This document shows, piece by piece, positions 10,601-24,600 of a DNA stretch of 64,000 nucleotides. Made by a program: the position numbers and the translations under genes. The notes under the pieces were generated by a model. It was not told the origin of the DNA, did no database searches, and saw only the letters and a list, made by a program, of their open reading frames with translations. The stretch lies in assembly GCA_024195265.1 (NCBI GenBank), contig JAJLRJ010000010.1:33462676-33526675 (forward strand). Direction: 5' to 3'. Each line of letters begins with the position of its first letter. Position 1 is the first letter of the stretch. This stretch comes from Dendrophyllia cribrosa. Taxonomy: Eukaryota > Cnidaria > Anthozoa > Scleractinia > Dendrophylliidae.

Positions 10601-13600
10601 CGTAATTGTACTGTCACGCTAAGATATGAAAGACATAAATTTGGCCTTTATTCGTCAAAGGACTCCAAATGCGAAATATCTTTATGCTAATTGTTGTTCA
10701 TATTCGTTTACAGTAAATTAGTTTATTGTTATCGCTGGATTCACGTTGTTCTTGTTACGCATGCATTCGTAACAAAACTTACTTAAAACGTTACGTGACA
10801 AAAGTTTACAGCTGATGGAAGGAACGAGTGAGTGAGCGAGTGAGTGAGTGCTCATTTGCATATCTGTCTCCGTTCCCGATAACCCGTTCATTACGCGTGT
10901 GCGTATTGTACACGACCCGAAATGATCCCCGACCCGAAATGATCCCCGACCCCACATGATCCCCAAAATCGACCTAAACACGACCCGAAACGATCCCCGA
11001 CCCCAAATGATCTCCAAATTTTATTCACACGCGACCTAAAATGATCCCCGAGGAATTATTGGAATGGAATGGGATGACGTTTAATTCCCGAAGATGCTAT
11101 AATTACTAAAATAAAGTAAATTAAAGAATTTTGACTCGAATTGTTTGAAGTGTTTATGTATTTATAAATTTTGGACAATTTATTTAATAATTATAACTCC
11201 TTTTTAACGAATTTTCAAGAAACTTTAGAGTTTAAATTAGGCAGGTACAAAAGTCGGAACGGATCAACTCGGATCGGATCGGACCGGATCCAGTCCGGGT
11301 CGGATCGACTCGGATCATAAAAAAAATGAAATGAGAACAAATAAAAATTTTACCCAATTGTAGGTTAAAATTCCTCTCAGAAATAAGCCAAATCAAGTAA
11401 GCCAAGTACAAGTTAGTTCGACGGTAAAGAAACTTCCTTTTCGCTACGCAACCACGAGTTCTATAAACTTGTAACAAAAAGCAACATTGCCTGCTGTAAA
11501 AAAAATGAACATTCTGAGTTACAGAAACTATACTTTTCTTGAAATTAAGCATTTTCATTGAGAAAGATGGCCTAGATTTTACCTTCCTCGCCTTCAGCTG
11601 GGTCCATGTTTAAATGATCGATCGATGGAGCGTGTAACGAAACCACGAGTCCGTAGGTCAGCCCCGTTACCTGATCCGAGAGGAACTGGAACTAGTAAAC
11701 AAAATGGCGGGTGAACGCCACGGAGCTCTAAACGTTGCAAAGCTTACATGATTTGGCCTATTTCTGAGAGGAATTTTAACCTACAATTGGGTAAAATTTT
11801 TAGTTTTTCTCATTTCATTTTTTTATGATCCGAGTCGATCCGAGCCTCCGACCCGGACTGGATCCGGTCCGATCCGAGTTGATCCGTTCCGACTTTTGTA
11901 CCTGCCTGTTTAAATTAGAGGTTTAAATAAAATCGTGCAAATAGCATCTCGTTAGGCCCGGTTTAAAAGTCAAATTTCACATGTCCCGAGTCTGATACTT
12001 ATTCGGTTGTACTTAAATAAGTAAATCCGCCATTTTAGACATCGAATCATGATCGAGTTTTTATAATTCGTATTATTGATGGTTTGTATTTCACAACTGT
12101 TACGCTGTCACACATACAGATTATTCGCTGATTTCTCCAAAGAAAGCCTTAGTAAGGACTCTAATGTAGATAACTTACCTCGGCAACCTTTTGCATGCAT
12201 GAATTCGCATCTGGAGGTTTGTCTTCGTTTCCCGATAGCATTAACCGAAAGACGGAATCAAAACGCTTCAATCTTATCCCCGGGATAGAAATGTTTTCCC
12301 ATTCCACTCCTATAATTCCTCGGGGATCATTTCAGGTCGCGTGTGAAAAAAATTGGGGATCATTTGGGGTCGGGGATCATTTCGGGTCGTGTTTAGGTCG
12401 ATTTTGGGGATCATTTAGGGTCGGGGATCATTTGGGTTCGTGTACAGTATTCACGGGTTAAAAATGGCAACAAGAGCAGCTGAACGCACGCTAATCAAAT
12501 CCTTCTTTCTTGCAATCGGCCAAAGCAACCCCCTCACTTTTTCACACACGATTTCAAATGGAATCAAAGTACTATGAGATGAAACTACATTCCCAAAGCG
12601 CATTGTTTTCTTTAGATATTAACCAATTATGTTGATTGTATGTTTTTCACTTTATTTATAATCCCCAAAACTTCATCCCCAAAAATTTCAAAAACGCTCT
12701 CATACATTTCTTTTAAACTTTGTCGACTATGTCCAGTTGAAGCCCATAGTCTAATCAATTTGCATTTACATTTACCAAAATAAGAGCAGTCCCTATCTTC
12801 GAGGCTTATGTGCTTCATGTAGTCCACTAGCGGGCTTTACAAAAATTCTCTTGATCTAGAGAAACTCTGCGACTTGTGAATTTTGGAGGGTCACCATTCC
12901 GTTGATATGGAAGCACCAATGTAAACAAATCCTATACTCCCATAAAGTTTAATGTTTATTGCGTGTTTGCATGCAAAGTGGCTTGTCCTTTTATGCGTTA
13001 CAACAAAAGATATAGCCCATTAAAATTGAAAGGGTGTGTACTTGAGAAATGGGTACAAGCCTCCTTAAGGCGGGGTCCACCTGAACGCCATTTTTCCGCC
13101 ACTTGACATGGCTTTAATGGAAATATCTCGTTCACATTTCAAGCAATCCAAAAAACTCTACGCTCATTTCATGTTATTAATTGGGTGTTTTGTAAATTTT
13201 GGGTGAATTTTGGGTATGTTTGGGAGGAAATTGTTTTTCTCAAAGGATTTGTAAAATTAAGAGAAATAAGAAATATTGAAGATTTAGTGAAGTTTTCAAA
13301 AATAGAATTTGTAGTTAATAATTAATAGGCGGACACCAACTAAAACTGGGAGTTAGTCCACTAACAACATGGAGTACTCTTGCGTGCGTATCAACTGTCT
13401 GTTGGTGTTCCAAAAATCATTTTCTTTCTTCTATCCCTTCTTTCAACCTCTTCAAATTTCATTGAATTTCATGTTTACCCCCGCCTTGATTAAGGTGACT
13501 CCATAGAGTTATTGCTGAAAAACCTTTCAATGCAGATAACATGGCGATAACATGGCGCGCGAGCGTTACTTTTCGAAAGCCGATTTTTCTCTGACTTCTG

Positions 13601-16600
13601 ACTTCCAGTTTACTCAAAGCTAACAAACTGTAATGAGCAATGACCAAAATGTGTTCTACAACCATCGCTGTTAAGATAACGACTTGAACTATGAAATTAC
13701 AACTGCCCAAACATGGACGCTTTTCAGTGTTTATGCGGCTTTGATTTTTATTTTCTTCAATTTCCTTAGGTGAAATCCTCCAAAAATTTCGCATCATGTA
13801 GAGCCTGTCCAGATGAAACTTTCCCTGACGAAAAAAGAAGGGGTTACAAAGGCAGTTTCTTCGCTACAGTAATAGCCCACGTATAAGAACCTGTTAGGCT
13901 AAAATTTTCATTTTAAGCCCCCTCCACATAAGAACCTATTAAGGCTAAAATTTTAAGTTGGGTTCTTATCAGTGGGGTTGCTGTAAAAGTGTATAGGTAG
14001 TACGGCAACATGAGTTTGTCAGTTTGTTATGTTTTGTTAAGGATATACTGTATACTGTACCTGCACTGAACTGCCTATAGGCATTGCTGTATGGTACAAA
14101 TAGATGATTTATATTGTATTATGAGATGATATTTATAATATACTACTAGAGGTTACAAATTGTAATGATAATGCTGCGAGCAGATGCTAGGCAGTAAAAC
14201 ATAACAGAAACAGTAAATTTACATACAGATTTTGATAATTTCATAAATTTATTTATTGGGTCAGTCAATTACCATCATTTTCGAATTACTTGAACGAAAA
14301 AAAGCAAGGCTGATTTGCTATTATTTATAGCTGATTAGATCCTCAATTTGGATCCGGTGCTTATGTTTTGTTACGTTGGTCCTTGCCTTCAAAATTGCAA
14401 TCGAATTACATACCATATAAGTAGTTCTTTGTGATCCAATGTTCAATCGGCGAACTATGAGCACGTATAAACAACGCTGAAAAACTCATAAAAGAACATT
14501 GCCTTTCTCGTGAAATGTCACCAAATCGTTCGTGACCTTGATGAATGCTCTTTGTGGTCTTTGTGATCCATTGTTCAATCGGCAAACTCTGAGCACGTAA
14601 CAACGCTGAAAAACTCATAAAAAAAAACATTGCTTTCCCCGCGAAATGTCACTAAATCATTCGTGACTTTGATGAATGCTCTTTGTGATCCATTGTTCAA
14701 TCGGCAAACTGCGTACCGCGTAACGCGTGGGCAACACACTTGAATTATTTAACGACTGCGTACCGCGTAGCAAGAAAAAATATTGCCCTGTCCTCTTGAT
14801 TATTTAACGACTGTGTTCCGCGTACCGCGAAGGGAAGAAAAAATATTGCCCTGTCCTCTTGGATTATTTAACGAGTGCGTACCGCGTACCGCGTAGGCAA
14901 GAAAATATGTTGTCTTGTCATGTCTTCATGCTGCCACTGCGTACCGCGCACGAAATTCTTTCCTGAGGCACTCGAAATGGCAGGGTATTCTGCAGTTACT
15001 CCGGTCCATTGTTCAATCGGCAAACTCTGAGCACGTAACAACGTTGAAAAACTCATAAAAAAACATTGTCTTCCCCGTGAAATGTCATTAAATCGTTCGT
15101 GACCTTGATGAACGCTTCCAGCAACAAATAAGTTTGAATTTGGCATGATACATTTGCAAATATCGAAGAAGCGAAGAGAAGCGAGCATGTGCTATGGACG
15201 GATATGGACGTAGCCTGTGAACAGGCCTCCTTCTGGGGGTATGACGAAAGTAGATAGCGGCGAAAAGAAAACTCGCGAGGAAAACTCGGCGAGCTAAGCG
15301 AGCCGCGGGAAAACGGGGGAGAAGGTAAGAGGCGGGGAGGCCTGTAGACAAACCATTGATGCCGCCGTTCCAGATCGCCAACTGTGCACTAGATTCTAGT
15401 GCAAGCGCTGATTGGTCAGATCACCGACTGTTGACACATTCTGTTGACAAGTTTGCGGTCATGATATCCGCCGACATGCGATCAAAATTTGCATATCGCA
15501 CTGCAAAATAGAAACATGTCTGACGGCCGGTTCTCAATCGATCAGTTTGAAAAAGCATTGGGCCATTCTCTGAGGGATTTCCCTCATATTACAGGTTTAA
15601 AAGAATAGCAGAAACGCTGCTTGAAGTCTTTAGCGGAGAAACATGATGTATTTGTTTGGTGCTAGCTCTAATTTGCATACACTGTGGTTTCTCTGGCTCA
15701 CTTTTGTTGCAAGATAAATACTAATCGGCTAAAGTTTGTTATCGCTTTGAAAGTGTAAGGATCGTTAATTTCTCATGCCGTGATTATTCGTTCCCGCGAC
15801 TTGTCATTTTCACGTGCGCGACTATTTACATTCCAATGCAACCAACCACTGATATTGATCTTGTTGACAGATAATCGACAGGTTAATTACAAAGGGGTGG
15901 AATGGCGGCCTCAATAATTTGTCGACAGGCTCTCCCCCTCCCTTTTCCTTTTACCCACCCCCTCCCCGTTCGTCGTTTTTTTTTTCGCCCTATATCCCAA
16001 CAGAGAGCCTGTTCACAGGCTAATATGGACGGCGAAAGATGCATCCAGATCCAGGCGCATCTAAGTTATAATGACACCGCTGGACGTACGCTTGCTCAAA
16101 ATCATCGTGACAAACATCAAAATTGAGACTGCAGCAGCATATCATAAAGCGCAGGGAACCCAAGCAACCACAGGCAAACCAAAGATTAGTGTGCTACTCG
16201 CCTGGGGGTTCGCAGCAATAATATATTTAAATGAAATTCATATGAAAATATAAGAACCTATTTTAAGAACCTATTTAGGCTAAATTGAAAACTCAGGTTC
16301 TTATACGTGGGCTATTACTGTACTTGCCAATTTGTGTATTTTGCCCTTGTTTAAAAATTGTCCTTTTAAAATTTTACAATAAACGGGCACTAAAGAAAAC
16401 TAACAATATGTTATCTCTATGCCAAATTTTACGGAATTTCAACGAACGAAATTCAAGATATTCCAGAGGAAAGTTTCTATTTTTGTCTCCACAACAATTA
16501 CGTCATCAGAATAGGAATTCGCCAAGATCGTTGTTTGAGCATGCGTGAACTTTCGAAACCACACGCGAGGTTTGAGCGATGCAGTGAGTCCTTTCCGCTT

Positions 16601-19600
16601 TCCGGAAGCGGCCGGACGCACCGCGGTCTTTATGTTTATAAAAGTAAACTGCAGAAGACTGCAAACGATAATGCTGCTAATGATACGTAGGATCTACGAG
16701 AGACCTAACCAGCCAAAAAATAAATGAACAAACACAATGAACTGCAAGGCTGATCTGACCACGTAAAAAAATATCATCACGATAGAAACCGATAAAGTAG
16801 GATCGTAACCGTGATGTTTAGTCGTTTCAGGTGTTGAAGCAAGCACAGATTTTATTTTCTTCAAGGGGTGTATATTTTACTTTATCGTTCCTCGATTTTT
16901 GTTCGCAAACTCGCATTAAGCCGCCATGTTTGTTTTGACTTGTTGACATTTAAAGTTCGCGCGCGGCCAAAATACCCACCTTACCCATAATCTCCCGAGA
17001 ATTTTTACGTTTTTGAGTGATTTTCTGCATATAAACGAGCCATAGGATTTCGTGACTCCATATTTGCGGTTACCATCGAAAGTGCTGCTGTTCTAAAACA
17101 CTGAAGGCTCGAGTTTACTGGAAACGTCATTCTGACGTTGTCATTTTGCTTCGTTGAATTGCAATAAAGGCTCAAATATGGTAAATAAGAAGCAAAGGAC
17201 CCTCGAACGAAAATGCTGCCGGTGTACGTAGGATCTGTAACAGATCTAGTCAGCCAAAAATAGAAATACAATCAAAGTATAGAACAAGGCTGATACTACG
17301 TAGAACATTTAACGCGACAACGACATGATAGAGCCCAAACTGAAAGCCAAAATGCAGCCGTGGACAGCTGTTTCGACCTGGTTGGGTCTCGACAGCACGG
17401 TGTAGCAGCAAAAAGATAGAAAAACTAGCGCGTGTATCTGCGATTTTTGGTAAGTTCACAGCCATTTTTCATCTTTAGTAGCTGCCTGATGAGCATCATT
17501 AAGCTTGAAGGTAGTTCAGAGTCCACTTTCTCAATGAAGCGAGTTAGGTGTTGTACTTCGTTTACGAAATTGGTTCGTTGCTCGTTAAACTGGAAAAATT
17601 GCCGCCACGAAACGAAGTAGCCTTGGGACTCGACTCTGGATGAATTTCTCGACCTACCATGCACGGCATATTTTGGAAGTTGCGACCACTGAAGAACACA
17701 ACAAGCGCGAAATTTCGGTGGTAGGTCGGAGTGGCTGTGGACTTAGTATAAATATGAAATGCGTGGGGAAAGGAACGAACGCTGTCAAAAATTATGGCTA
17801 TTTCCCAGCATGCAGTGCGGTGGTGATGTTCAAAATCGAGGCAAGGTCAGTATGCACTAGAACGAGAGGTTGTAGCTCGGCCCAAAAAACGAATAAGAGC
17901 AAAAAAAATCACTGCTAAGCTAGGACTAGGACTGAATTTTGCTGTGAATGTTGACTTTTGGGTTTGCCACGATGATTTGAATAAAAAAAAACTAAAGGCA
18001 AAAACGTGATTTTTGTTGTTTTTCTATGACGTTAAAAACGGTCATTTTTGTTATTGTCCAAATTCAAACGCTGATATTCTGCAAAAATCTCTGACTTTTT
18101 TGTGTTTATTGGGTATCTGAATTCGAGGGACTTTCTAGTCAATGCTCCTAACTGCTAGTTAAGGCAATGTTCGCACGATTGAGAAAGTTGCAATTTTTTA
18201 AAGCAGTGGAGCCTTGTACGGGCGGTTTCGGGCGGTTCAGGTGTCAATGGGTTAAGGTAGTTTTTTTGGGTCACACTTCCCTTTTTGAATGCGCTTATAC
18301 ATAATCTTACTTTAGCTCAATGAGTCTGAATTTGATACCAGATGTTAGGCTTGGATCATAGTTTTGGACGATGCTCTTTTTATGCTAATCAGCGTTTCCA
18401 TAGCAACGGTAAACAAACATGGCGAAAAACAGTTTTTCCTAATTATCTTTCGATTTTGGGGCTGCCCGCGACAAGCGAATAAATGCGTTATAATCTACAC
18501 AGTGTAGCACACTAAATGAGAAAATTTTAAACAAATTACTGGAACACTCTACAGCGTTTGCTTGAGATATATACCTGAATTTTTGAAAAGGTGATCAACG
18601 AAAATTTACGCAATTTCATTACAACTTATAAGCCCAAACAAGGGTTTTTATGACCCCGATCAGTCCGAAAATCACAGAGAAGAGACAAGAGGGAAAAGGA
18701 GCGAGAGCGAGAGCGAGAGAAAAAAAAGACTAGCAACAGAGTCTTTAGTTTTAAGCCTCCACTTGCCCAAACAAACACTGAGACTTGATTCCTGCTCCTC
18801 GGCTAAGACAACTAAGCTATCTCCAGGGGTCTGCGAATTGTAAGCAAAAAGGCCTATAAAGTAACCAAGTTTTAAACTGGAGACACAGGCTTAGAACCAC
18901 CTAAACGAGAGGGACCCCTTATGCAGGTTGCCTCTTAGCCCAACCCCAGTACAGTTCACCGGACCCAGGCTAGACGGCACCCCCCTACAAATGAATGAAT
19001 AAAACCAAGTCAAGCAGTTAAGTCAAACGTTGCTTTTTTTGAACTGGAGTCACAAGTTTTGACCCACCCTACCCCCAGGATTTAACTAGAGGGACCCCAA
19101 ATGAGCGTTGGCTGTTAACCCTACTACAGCAGATTTTACCACAACCATGGTTGACGGAGCCCCCCCTCAAAACTAATCAGCCAGCCCCCCCGGTGGAACC
19201 GCCACGCCGGGTTCTGTAGAATGCAAAAAGTAGGGAACACATTTTGAAAAATCCAGGTATATATAGTTTATATAAAAAGTAATAATTATGTGCACACTGG
19301 TTCATAATTTGTAAAAAATATATTGTCACCAGGTTTGCAGCATCAAATCATAAAACACGATCAACCATTTGGACTGCCACTTGGACTTACCATCTTACCG
19401 CAAAAACTCAAGGAAGCAGGTACGAAGTTAGGGGTAGCTCTCTGTAAGAATTAAGAAAAGTAGGCAATGAAAAATTTTGACCCCCGCATGTTGTTAGGTT
19501 TTTAGAAAAGCTCAGTGTTCAAAAATGACCTTTTTTGAGGTCATTTCTCCTTTATTGGTATATTAACACCGACTGTTTGTTGGTTTCCCTAAACCCAAGT

Positions 19601-21127
19601 TTTAAATTGCTATAAAAAGGGCAAAATTTAAGACACCGTTTCTCAGGTCCATTAGAACTCTACAAATCATGACTTTTAGCAGATATAAAACCTTTTTTAG
19701 TTTACATTTGTGCATGTGGCAATTTGTTACATCAACTTCACATTAACGTAACGGTCAATCAAAGTGATGGTGTTTCAGACATTTTAGTTCATGGGTAAAA
19801 CTAGCCAGACTTTTTCTTGAATTTTTAAAAGTACGATGGTTCTAGAACTCTGACGTAAATCTGACTCCTTGATATTTCATGACAGGTTTTTCAACACATA
19901 TTATTGGAAAGTGGCATCTTGGTTTTCATGAATGGCCTTACACCCCAACGTATCGTGGCTTTGACTCATTTTATGGCTTTTATGGAGGGTCCGAAAACTA
20001 CTTTACACATAGATGTTATACTGAAGACATCATTGATCTACATAATAACAAGGAGCCTGTCAAAGATGAAGAAGGTGTTTATTCAGCCAGGCTTTTCACG
20101 AAGGTAAATAAATAAAAACAATACATAGAAGAAACCAAACGACGACTTAAGCCTGGTTCACACTAGCGACATAACGACATAAGAACATGGACATAATGAC
20201 ATAAAGAAAAGATCAGTTTTTTCCTTATGTCATTATGTCCATGTTATTATGTTTCTATTATGTCGTTATGTTGTGTTGTTCACACTGGTGACATAAAACA
20301 TCGATATACGTCGTGTTTTGAATTTGCGTGACCTCGTCGTTATGTCGTTATGTCGCTAGTGTGAACCAGGCTTTACAGACCGCTTCAACGAACATCGTAG
20401 ACCAGTTGACACCTTTAAACCTACTGCAGTCTCGGAACATTTTCTTTCTAACGACTATACCGTACCCCCGGGGTCAAAGGTTTCACATGGATCATTTCAT
20501 CAAACATCTGCTGTTCGGAAAGGGACACTGTCCCGCCTAAAAAACAAAATTGCGCTTATCATATTTTTATGTTATATCACCAAATGCCACCAAATAGAGC
20601 AGTTTTCAACTGAGTGTGGTAAAACCAAAACCAAAGTAATTACTCTGACCAATCACAGCAGTCGTAAACAATCCAATAAACCAATCAGAGCTCGAAGCAA
20701 TTACATGTCGGCGGCGCCAAGCGCGGGAAAACGCGTGGGAGCAAGTCACGATTGGTTTTGGTTTTACTTCTGATTGGTCGAAAAAGTGGCGCGAGATTTT
20801 TTAGCCAATCACAAAGCGTAGCAATGCAAAACCAAAGCAATTGTGTAATTACTTTTGACACTCAATTGAAAACTGCTCTATACAACTTAATTGGATAAAA
20901 AGATTCTATAGAGCAAGACAGAATCAGTAGTGTGGAGATTGCAAAGATGAAAGTGGATCACAGTTGACAAATTTGATTTCGTGGCAGGCGGTCAAGAAAT
21001 CAAAATTGCCATTGGTGTAGTATTTTGTCTTTTTAGCCGTTATTTCTTTGCTTTCGTCACTTTCTCACAAGCTCAAGGCAAGCTGCTGTCCATTATCATC
21101 AAAACACGATATATCAGCCGGAACAGT

Positions 21128-21165
<38 letters not shown>

Positions 21166-21545
21166 ACTCCATTATATAAGCTATATAGATATGTGCGGCC
21201 CTAAAGGGTATGGTTTTCAAGCCGTTTTGGTCTGAAATAGGATATAGATTTTGACTATCTTGGTCTGAAATAGGGTATGGTTTGTGCACTCTGGTCTGGA
21301 ATTTGGTATGGTTTTTAGAAGAAGCTACTTTTTTCATTCCTTGAAAAATGCGGTTTAATTAACATCGGGAATTGGAAGCCCTTCTCAAATGTTTACGCAA
21401 ACGGAAGCACTTCCTGGTCTGAAATAGGGTATCGAATTTTGGGTCAGGTCTGAAATAGGGTAGGGAAAATCGCATATTTTGGTCTGAAATAGGGTAAGGG
21501 TTTTAAGAAGCGTGCCGCACACCCCCACCCAAATTTTCGGGGAGC

Positions 21546-21609
<64 letters not shown>

Positions 21610-24600
21610 ACCACTCGCCCGGGAACAGGCGTAACAAAACGAAAATTTTACCTCTTGCATCAAAACTTCAACCTGATCAGTAATTTGCGCTGATAGGTGT
21701 TTTGTACATTCAAAGTTAAGACGCGCTGTGGTCTGACCACCTCCCGTAAGCGACCACCTCCCATAAGCGACCACCCCCCATAAGCGACCACCCCCAATAA
21801 GCGACCACTTCTATTCTCTATCGCTGCGCTCAGCCGAATAGAACACATTTCCCATGTAAACACTACAGACAATTGGAGGGAGCCGACCAGCCATCTGGAC
21901 CAGCCATTTTATTAACAGTAAAGTAAAACTATTACAATATCTGTCTGTGTAAGCACATCGCAAACCATGGCCCCCGTAAGGGAAGTCTGTTTTAAAGACA
22001 GTATTAATTGTAAATGGTACGAAAAATTGAAATTTACTTAACGTTAGAGCGGTGATTAAGCCGGATGCGAAAAACCAGTGGAAAAACTCCTAATTCGGAG
22101 AAAAAACTGGAAACGTATTCTCCAAACCAATGCAGAACCACCTTAACCTCTGGAGTTTAAAGGTTGAAAATAACTGTTTATAGCGGTACAAAAACATACA
22201 TGTAGTATGCAAAACATTACCCCGAGCAAAGTTGTAGGATAGCTGATTGGCGTCAAGTGAATAGCACGAATCAAGGAGTGGTATAAATAGGCAAAAACTG
22301 CGAATGCCAAGCATGGTAATGATGCGTATGCCCATGGGAAATACATTTCTATTCTCTATCGCTGCGCTCAGCCGAATAGAACACATTTCCCATGTAAACA
22401 CTACAGACAATTGGAGGGAGCCGACCAGCCATCTCAAACACAAAGCTGGGGGATAAGAGGTACTTTAATGGGATAATGACTAAATGCCTATGTTAAGAGT
22501 GACCATCAACTGATGATTAAAGCCGTCACGACGATACAAGCCTTTGGCCCTATCCGTCTTCCATCCAACGTGATTCTTAACAACCCGATCGGGTAAATCA
22601 TTATTGATAGCGGTAGAAGCTCCGCCGATTCTTAAACCTTGACGTTTCGAGCCCTATCGTTTTAAGCTTAAGTGATACAACTTCTCTAGCCCTCGAATAA
22701 GAAAATTTTGTCCCAGACCGAGGAAAATGGCCCTTTCTCTTACTGAACCCTAAAGATCTAAATACAAATTCTCTTGAATTTGCGTCGTCCTTGGCTAGTT
22801 GTGCATACTAACGAGCATATTGTAAGGACAAGTAAGCTTACCGGTCTTAGCGGACGATCTAGTCGATCCCTCATAATACTGATCGGTCTTACCCTTTGGT
22901 ATGTACAGGTAAAAATACTGATCTCTAACATTTACATCACAGCACATAATATTACCAACCTCGTCATAACGAGGAAAAGCCGAAAAGTCGACTAAACAAA
23001 AGCATACATCCTTATGTCAGATAAACTAGCGTCTAACGATGCAAATTGAGATACTAACTTATGAAGATGATCGGGCAAGATAGGCAATCTATTCCTATGC
23101 GAAATGGAGCTAGAAACCCGCCTTTTGCAACCTTTGAGGACGAGCTTCAGAAACTTCGAATCACAAGGATCTCAGAGTACAGCACAGGAATTATGGAAAA
23201 AACTAATTGCGTAGAAGACTGACGTGATGGAAGAATACGAATAGCCCGATTGCAATAAATTGAGTAAATATAAAGCAACACGAGTCTTATCCGCTGGGAA
23301 GTACTTGCATTCAGGAAAAAGCGAAGCCCAAGCTTTCCATTTCCTGAAGTAAGAGAGGTATCCTTTTGTAGTTGACGAAGCTCTGCTGCCGGCAAGGACT
23401 GAAGGGATCTGTCTTGCTAAGGACCGCAACTCCGGACTGGAAAGATCTCTGAAATGATTTGTAAAGAAATAATTATATATATAATCGGAAAACTATTTCC
23501 CGTAAATAGAAATATTGTGAAAAGAAGAACGCAAAATCAGAAAATTAATTAGCGAGAAAATACGCCGTGGACCTTCTAGGCCTCTATGGCTCTAAGAAAA
23601 TTTACTGGATAACTTCGTGTTACAATAACCACTGCTCCAACAACCACAAGAACTCGGCTACTAGTCAACGTGTCAACCATCGCCAACTGGCGGTACTACG
23701 ATTGTGTGCTAAACAAATGACACTGCATCGCCCTTGGCGGAATTAAATCACAATGCGTGCAACATCTCCCTTGGAAGAATGATAATCGCATCATGCGAAA
23801 ACAAGTACACCGATCCTCAGGACAAAAAACCGTGATAAATCGCGAAATAAAATTGAAAAACCTTCCTGTAAGCCAAAAAAGACAATCATCGCCCTTGGCG
23901 GAATGCAAAACCCCATTGGGGAATACGAACAATAACTGAAAAACGCTTCTGCGAAATTGGAATCCTTAGTAAACTGTGCACACACCATAAATCAATGAGA
24001 TCCGCTATGAAGCGTCAAGTCGCACGACTAAAACCGAAGATCTAAATCTAAACAGAGAAAAAATGGTATCATTTGCGATAAAGCAAAAATGCCCGTCGGA
24101 TCAACGAATTCCAGTACCTGCTTAGCTGAAAAACGAAACCCGTGCGTCGGAAACAAAATAGACCAAAATACTGCCGAGGGCCACTTGGGAACTAATAAAG
24201 TCCTAACCGCTCTAGAAGACTAAAGGTGCAAAATAGTACGTGAAATTAAGTACACCCGAGGTGCGAGGCAGTTGTTTTCTTCTGCCCAACTGGTGCTAAA
24301 CGCGTCCGTGCCTTCTGATCCTGGACACCAAAATTTAGAATAAAATCTATGACACTTGGCTGTGTCTGAGGATGCAAAGCGATCGACTGTGAAAGGTCCG
24401 AAAATTGAACTGACGTACTCGAAAAATTCACCAGACACGCACCAGTCGTCGTAATCAACAATCCTGCTCATGGATCAGCAAAATCATTCATCAATCTTGC
24501 TATCCAAGAAACTTCGATTGAAATATTGTGAAGGACACAAAACTGAAAAATTTGTAATGCCAAATCGTGACGACGGTGAGACGACGTGCAACCCCTGTGG

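Larger units (their letters stand above)
6637..13069. mobile_element. Long inverted-repeat element with about 0.55-kb arms (6637-7165 / 12470-13069)
   Basis: The left arm (from AAGGAGG and CCCATTTCTCAAG to GCGTGCGTTCAGCTGC) recurs as its reverse complement at the right, with moderate divergence. Between them lie other elements (7650-9086, 9479-9557, 10907-12446). It may be a composite built by successive insertions into one large fold-back element. No transposase ORF was recognised and no clear TSD could be read. Confidence 0.6.
13867..16320. mobile_element. 2454-bp inverted-repeat element with CAGT ends and TA target
   Basis: The ends are CAGTAATAGCCCACGTATAA and its complement, each flanked by TA (13865-13866, 16321-16322). 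CAGT termini and TA duplication fit Tc1/mariner-type elements. The interior has no transposase ORF; it holds a tandem-repeat block (14427-15118) and a nested 9-bp-TSD element (15211-16022). Confidence 0.65.

Noticed and set aside
13459..13797. 112-residue minus-strand ORF
   Set aside because: No domain, no splice context and AT-rich composition like its surroundings.
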